Below, one piece after another: positions 62,501 through 64,000 of a DNA stretch of 64,000 bases. Under the pieces are notes generated by a model that ran no database searches, was not told where the DNA came from, and saw only the letters and a program-made list of their open reading frames with translations. How positions within the stretch are numbered: position 1 is the first letter of the stretch; every line of letters begins with the position of its first letter. Source of the stretch: Bacillota bacterium (GTDB lineage: Bacteria > Bacillota > Clostridia > Christensenellales > UBA1242); NCBI GenBank assembly GCA_009784375.1, contig WRBV01000001.1, positions 161,445 through 225,444 of the forward strand, in the 5' to 3' direction. The translations under genes and the position numbers were made by a program.

Positions 62501-64000
62501 TTGGAAATTGTTCTTAATATTGATGTTTATGATGGGGCGATATATCTTGACTTCAGACAAGACCAGGTAACATTCGATGGTTCAAACGCAGCGATATACA
62601 GCGGAGTATTCATAACAGATATCACACCAACAGCGTTTAATGTTATGAACTTGACAACATTAACCGAGGAACAGCGAATTGAAATATTTACAACATTAAC
62701 TCGCTTTAATTTTTTCACAGAAGATAATTATCATACATTGTTCACAGATGGAAATATCACAAGAATTCATATAACCGACCAAGGTCGAAGTTTCTTTCTT
62801 GTCTTTGAATTGTTTGTCGAGCCTGTTATCGCACTTGCAAATGGATATTTCGAATATCGTTTTAACATTAACCTGTCGATTGAAATAGATATGCGTGCAT
62901 ACACAGATATCCCAGGCGGAAACTTGTTCGAAACACCAGGGGCAATGCCAATTGGATTGTTCGGAAGAATTGACGTTATCGAGCAAAACCTTGATGGTCG
63001 TGTAAGAAATCTTTTACGTGATTCAGCCAACGTTGACATCATTCCACAGGTACTCGAGACAATAACTATTCAACATTATACAAGTACAACCCGAGCTGGT
63101 CTTCCAATTTATCAAATGCGTGTGACCGACATGGAAAATCAAAACTGGAACGTGTTCACAGACATAGACCCAGTAGGAAGTTTATTAAAAGTTTATGCAC
63201 ATCCATTCTTTTCAAATATTGAAAGCTTTTCATTAGAATCATCAAGAGTAGAGCAGGTGATTGGACAAAGACCAACTGGTCAAGGAAACGAGACCGAGGA
63301 CATTATTCGTGAATGGGAAATCCAATTTACACAAATGGTTTTTGACCCAATAAACGAGGTCTTTACAAACTATGGTGTTGTATCAGGTGTGTCTGGCGGT
63401 GAAATTCACCAGGTATCAACATATCGTGTACTTGCCGATGGAACACGTGTGTTTACTTGGGATGGTGTATATTACATTCAAACAAGGCTTGTAGTTATCC
63501 AAGACGATTATATCAACGACATTCCTGTAACTCCACTTGCCCCAGGTGAATTTTTCACAATATCATTGAACTTTGAATCTGTGAACGGTGCAGCTATAAA
63601 TGATAGCTTTAGGCTTGGCGTTGTTCGCAGACCAGGTCTTATGTTCACGTATGATGGACAAAATACTCGTGAAGCGGTTCAAGCAATTGGAACAACACAT
63701 AATCTTACGGCAACTGTGGTAGGTGATGTTGAAATCGGAGATATCACAACAACAGACATAAGACAAAGATGGCAAGATGCAATATCGATAAGCGCAAATC
63801 ATCCAACGGCATCGGTCGATTCAAATGACATTTCAATTAATGTTACAAGTGCAACAGCAACAGGAGCGGTGATTTCAATTGAAATTGGACCGACGGTTCC
63901 AGAAGGCACAAATATTATGTTGGAGATTATTGGGATATTGTTTGAAGGAGGCGACAGACTTCAATTACCAGACCCTATATTCAATTTAACAGCGGTATTA
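56585..64000 (+). CDS. Giant surface protein with GLUG motifs (partial, runs off the window)
   Basis: The frame is open from 56585 to the last base (2472 codons, no stop). A TTG start gives SKRNKIILGAMVGLVLIGVLA, a positive N-terminus plus signal anchor (7-28), and follows GGGGGA (56569-56574) by 10 nt; an in-frame ATG at 56618 would cut the helix. The extracellular part contains Ig-like beta units (about 60-1100), a leucine/strand region, then GLUG-type repeats near residues 1150-1610 (GGVAGRNSLNGTI, GGIVGRNDGIV, GGLVGFNTGLLENSY, GGIAGRNTG, GGVVGRNSGNVFNSF), which are typical of large adhesins. The 3' end lies outside the window. Confidence 0.85.
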   Translation, partial: MSKRNKIILGAMVGLVLIGVLAIILSTTGGGNAAQMRISANTTNVNITMQMSVQNNQIVPPAIAQRFQDVIVTVSRAPSEIGSGVHAYSLDQNVATAWVEARSGDRNWVRIVGQGAGQTRIRVMSHGGQRTMYINVRVDVPAQDFVVRDPRFGVIHNQIAPNSIEFVESDFNFFATTNHNFDVATSINTIDFSFAPGTETHGTRIDGNRFIVYPGSTIGVVQVRATLRRNTAITRDFPVHIFPSTSFGDLGLRDMTGSQISNSGLVIAPLVLNNTLAAPNFIDYDLTIANIPISNTRNIAYGNLTYRYQLINHNENITYVLEETPDQFRVMGKTPGHTYVDVMVFPVLQVGANTIFFNRTQDSHLQRTRRIRVEVRNTFRDDQLRFTEDNDINNEFDDIYAFFAIGRNDRFNFNVTMTDDVMVNNTPSHPLNNRVTFDIINSPIPVPSTQIGTFFNITYSPTAAREPNATTTMISPHFTNGVPYNSYFSISFVSNPGFAGGDPSIISQFMAASSDLIPEQDRLMLEVRSIAMRADGETPLASKRIPLRVIRSVTEMHAENSAGDIITTLFPVRNGVSNPFDFYVATDLGDDAVANRFSWTLSQNARTPYGELFNITREPATVGGRLGFSIAVNPTIADDVRIGVEYYIDIRYISGYTIRLPILVQERLESYTYDVIGLSGNAQIFEPRNTTRLSGGVNLFLRIDGTYSLNINAMPTHASVFASMIPSSTSIIVCNTTFTFRPTEEGQFTINVSLGSVNPDVLIGIDRDFVINITVINPIMRADFSHNWERIYSVNTLSHFASPLVEGSFLDFTLDFEFAGGGNTSSTINITTSYTSPNIRLEQLGWNSFRVHGLWDTGEDIFDTISFEIEQTFHGYTRSFTFGSPRVFHLNVREVEMIQSIHLRNVGETLNMTLNAQGTQSMTVLTTPYPIEGVHNLDIGFAFLVGGTIFNPNGTLIQNIPGIVSVNNAGQITAIHSNVGVHQHDVRLVVFAFDSIRRDGGGNLVFNPIELVHVPVNVYIFNPHDGDGQFLIETREQFLTHFGFVAATGVPNSIRGRIQTIGVQNFLYYERAQRNQAADIVTGYFRLAADIDFSGILLEPISHFNGTLTGVRTAEIRGGAEEQESKWQLQNMSFRTRTGVNAWTQWSTAVGAGGTENVGLFGTIGTNGLVQGISFTNAHLHVNFNRMSLPATFHNRNINVGMLAGINNGIVSDISVHFENANYIATGFERLNIGAVVGLNNNIIREENRMRTTGLIRVGFAPNDQHFAVNRRVTNINAGGVAGRNSLNGTISGRNAGGILQDNIEVVSQVTLLIVDQENVVTDEMDKNVGGIVGRNDGIVREISAEAVIFSAARGNAGGLVGFNTGLLENSYTTSAIYARGALGGIAGRNTGIIQNTYFDMYINTTIGRNIQPLLRTHVPAAIREQNPGWDQFYAGLIVGRDANTTVVEANPTIVGGVVGRNSGNVFNSFASSIFTRDTTHVFTQHPTIHALEYRGDIYIHGAQNVIVGGVIGRQEGGNGHNQVEGVYSNLLINYNSSGVRGAPIIGGVIGEIRHDANATIIAAYSYNQYRINAHAQEFTGLANTQLAIAGVVGRNNNLLNVNDVQFILTYAVLETSQVEWIGLPTGAARIFPITGINLGSVLNVGTVLTGASTMRNINLATWTDSGHAAVDYFINFSNADIYDLTGLTSLEFESRVGFGFPMVRMSFEPTDYQFELPLFIATPTAIVLQLHSQAALSARFGAQLNNRGEFNYVVIADNNPVTGTQSAALFYSSGGTRSGPVDVANRYFLDDLFTQRVSPSIASRRMEITITDENVAWLGRDTSTGEPRFFIQLTGVLGSFEIHATSTRHEEGLAIVGKVRFDVVPAIATQTLTRDAISTLARQSLLTNDRNNFNHGLSVQRGTTISLRGAILPNPNGWEIISHKTYAFDGVFIMNYSNGAPILMNRVEEDGFNFHFIPRMQVGDMVYLLGSLEIVLNIDVYDGAIYLDFRQDQVTFDGSNAAIYSGVFITDITPTAFNVMNLTTLTEEQRIEIFTTLTRFNFFTEDNYHTLFTDGNITRIHITDQGRSFFLVFELFVEPVIALANGYFEYRFNINLSIEIDMRAYTDIPGGNLFETPGAMPIGLFGRIDVIEQNLDGRVRNLLRDSANVDIIPQVLETITIQHYTSTTRAGLPIYQMRVTDMENQNWNVFTDIDPVGSLLKVYAHPFFSNIESFSLESSRVEQVIGQRPTGQGNETEDIIREWEIQFTQMVFDPINEVFTNYGVVSGVSGGEIHQVSTYRVLADGTRVFTWDGVYYIQTRLVVIQDDYINDIPVTPLAPGEFFTISLNFESVNGAAINDSFRLGVVRRPGLMFTYDGQNTREAVQAIGTTHNLTATVVGDVEIGDITTTDIRQRWQDAISISANHPTASVDSNDISINVTSATATGAVISIEIGPTVPEGTNIMLEIIGILFEGGDRLQLPDPIFNLTAVL

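Noticed and set aside
56551..63802. Many minus-strand ORFs between 56.5 and 63.8 kb
   Set aside because: They all lie opposite one uninterrupted plus-strand frame (56585-64000) with signal anchor and repeat motifs.
1..64000. CRISPR arrays, rRNA genes, insertion sequences with transposase, prophage genes
   Set aside because: None was seen: no regularly spaced repeats, no rRNA signatures, no transposase, integrase or phage structural proteins.

Overview
The window is AT-rich DNA from an uncultured, endospore-forming low-GC bacterium, most likely a Clostridia-like member of the Bacillota. The evidence is a set of sporulation and germination genes (SpmA/SpmB, a SpoIVB-type S55 peptidase, a GerB/GerC pair, a collagen-like protein and DUF11 surface proteins) next to Gram-positive housekeeping genes (AddA/AddB, HolA, HolB with YaaT, SecA with a SEC-C tail, WalJ/YycJ, a MetK under a SAM riboswitch). 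TGA, TAA and TAG all act as stops, so the code is standard. A striking trait is start-codon placement: about twenty genes begin 5-9 nt after a good -10 box, so their mRNAs should be leaderless. This also fixes many starts (holA, secA, lysR, spoIVB-like and others).

Layout. 1-10.2 kb: two small membrane-protein genes, a short ComEC, then the compact holA-addB-addA operon. 10.2-12.5 kb (minus strand): a membrane protein, a truncated GerC-like and a GerB-like protein. 12.8-16.4 kb: secA, a lipoprotein and a small gene. 16.45-18.9 kb: tRNA-Thr(UGU), a duplicated tRNA tail, and a HpaII-type restriction-modification pair (predicted CCGG). 19.0-23.2 kb: a lipoprotein and an operon of a Cys-rich peptide plus four surface proteins, three of them DUF11-type. 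23.3-28.0 kb: a YgjV-like membrane protein, an S55 peptidase, and a minus-strand locus holding a large structured RNA downstream of a DUF21/CNNM-like membrane protein. 28-35 kb: small genes, a kinase-like protein, a LysR regulator with a palindromic operator, a collagen-like protein, yaaT, holB, a second kinase-like gene, spmA/spmB and a DUF4234 protein. 35.3-42 kb: hypothetical and secreted proteins, a BCCP-like protein lacking the biotin lysine, SAM riboswitch-metK and a lone VirD4/TraG ATPase. 42.4-64 kb: two giant surface proteins (2590 aa, and more than 2472 aa running off the end) flanking a conserved block: WalJ-like hydrolase, a Rho paralogue without a P-loop, two CPBP proteases, TadA and a beta-helix-like protein.

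The most notable item is the 25.55-26.35 kb non-coding region on the minus strand. It has its own promoter, dense hairpins, a long-range closing helix and an intrinsic terminator. It lies downstream of a DUF21-like four-helix membrane protein and 1 kb from an S55 peptidase gene. Size, context and partner fit an OLE (ornate large extremophilic) RNA ribonucleoprotein locus, with gene order different from the usual one and an extra zinc-ribbon gene between protein and RNA. This is inference from context and visible structure; no covariance-model search could be run.

Dispersed repeats are plentiful: a short element with TATGACCT/AGGTCATA ends (one copy fragment now encodes the start of MetK), a MITE-like palindrome, and a block of stacked hairpins before the 2590-aa gene.
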